Program-made: the position numbers and the translations under genes
NCBI GenBank assembly: GCA_023229785.1
Contig: JALNYV010000006.1
Location: 8,695 to 72,694 of the forward strand
DNA length: 64,000 bases
Direction of reading: 5' to 3'
Origin: Candidatus Dojkabacteria bacterium
GTDB taxonomy: Bacteria > Patescibacteria > Dojkabacteria > SC72
The notes under the pieces: generated by a model
The model's database searches: none
Seen by the model: the letters and a program-made list of their open reading frames with translations, nothing else
What the model was told of the DNA's origin: nothing
Shown here: positions 63,353-64,000 of the stretch, one piece after another
How positions within the stretch are numbered: the stretch's first letter is position 1
Layout: each line of letters begins with the position of its first letter

Positions 63353-64000
63353 TGTTGTTGAGAGAAATATTTGCAAATAGACAAGTTACACCACAAGGGA
63401 CTTACGAATATACCCCTGATTTTGAAAAAAGCAAACTGGTGCCCGCTGGTGCAAAAATGGTTGAAGTGAACCCGCACTACGAAGAGGTTGAAATGTTTAA
63501 GAGGTTGGGGTTAGATCCAAAAAAACCCCAACACTTTCCTGTCGTCTATGCTTATACACTAACTAAGAAAGCTGAAAAACCAGAAGAGCAGGAGCATATC
63601 ACAGGATTGATGGATGCTCTCAAAAAACGCAATCCTCAACACACCATGTCTGATGAAAATCTAAATGCTATATACACTAGTGCTTTAAAAAGAATAATGA
63701 AAATGGCTATTCCTACTCACCTCAGCGGTGATGCCAAACAGGGGTTTACCCAATTAAAAAATATACTAAACCATACTGCAGTATCCAAATCTGCTGTTAT
63801 AGTACCAATAGCTTCTAGTTCTCCAGTAGTTCAGATGATGGCTAAAGCAGTGTCTGATGTTACAGGGGCTCCAGTAGTTCAAATGTTCAAGAAAGAGGGG
63901 TGGCCAGAACAATCATCTCATTCATTTACCAAGAGTAGAGGATATGAGCCCCGCGATAACTGGATTAACCCCAAACAGCGAACATTCAACCTAGATAGAG
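63352..64000 (+). CDS. Uncharacterised protein, cut by window edge
   Basis: At least 216 aa, open at the window end. MLLREIFANRQVTPQGTYEY start (shared signature). The middle AVIVPIASSSPVVQMMAKAV followed by TGAPVVQMF could be a phosphoribosyltransferase-like Rossmann region, but the PRPP motif is not seen. Coupled to the 62939 gene. Confidence 0.55.
   Translation, partial: MLLREIFANRQVTPQGTYEYTPDFEKSKLVPAGAKMVEVNPHYEEVEMFKRLGLDPKKPQHFPVVYAYTLTKKAEKPEEQEHITGLMDALKKRNPQHTMSDENLNAIYTSALKRIMKMAIPTHLSGDAKQGFTQLKNILNHTAVSKSAVIVPIASSSPVVQMMAKAVSDVTGAPVVQMFKKEGWPEQSSHSFTKSRGYEPRDNWINPKQRTFNLDR

Overview
The window looks like one contiguous piece of a large, AT-rich, tailed dsDNA phage of the T4-like (myovirus) supergroup. 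Evidence: a gp23/gp24-like capsid protein, T4-late-type promoters (core TATAAATA or CATAAATA) about 27-35 bases upstream of many starts, T4 Rnl1-like RNA ligase, a tandem thymidylate synthase and DHFR, PhoH, Hsp20, spanins, a GH19 endolysin, tRNAs and many free-standing homing endonucleases. There are no ribosomal or other host chromosomal genes. The host is not identifiable. The phage carries a circularly permuted (two-piece) tmRNA gene, a form known from alphaproteobacteria, some betaproteobacteria and some cyanobacteria, which hints at such a host. || Layout. 1-9 kb: end of a homing endonuclease, a long acidic RMF-like repeat protein, a QueD-like protein, a secreted repeat protein, a Nudix hydrolase and two homing-endonuclease remnants. 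9-16 kb (minus strand): GIY-YIG endonuclease, then QueE-like radical SAM enzyme, phosphoribosyltransferase, DnaQ-type exonuclease, Dcd/Dut-family protein and a DpdA/TGT-like protein. With the QueD-like gene this suggests 7-deazaguanine DNA modification. 16-23 kb: Vsr-like endonuclease, Rnl5-type RNA ligase, capsid protein, NADAR, Pth2 and dUTPase. 22.9-24.3 kb: a ~570-nt highly structured noncoding region, an FmdB zinc ribbon and three tRNAs. 24-34 kb: small genes, another endonuclease, an acidic virion-like protein, a SLOG protein, Hsp20, a nucleotidyltransferase, a HAD protein and a PanD-like protein. 34-44 kb: cupin, three more tRNAs, a duplicated cassette with protein-kinase-fold genes, Rnl1, an ADP-ribosylglycohydrolase and the endolysin. 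45-56 kb: PhoH, a double-AAA MoxR protein with its VWA/metallopeptidase partner, two HNH endonucleases and an expanded family of helical-repeat proteins. 56-64 kb (plus strand): thymidylate synthase, NAD+ DNA ligase, DHFR, holin-like protein, nested spanins, an Acb1-like 2H phosphoesterase, the permuted tmRNA and more repeat proteins. || Two promoter classes are visible. Sigma70-like elements (TTGACT/A, 16-17 bases, TATAAT/TAAAAT) precede nucleotide, RNA and counter-defence genes. T4-late-like elements precede structural, lysis and repeat-family genes. About eighteen proteins share a short N-terminus, M-x-[LI]-x-[E/D/K]-[hydrophobic], that resembles a capsid-targeting peptide with an [LI]xE prohead-protease site. 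The most exciting element is the phage-encoded permuted tmRNA at 62.5-62.9 kb. Next are the large structured RNA at 22.9-23.5 kb, the ADP-ribose-removal and Acb1-like genes, and the repeat family.
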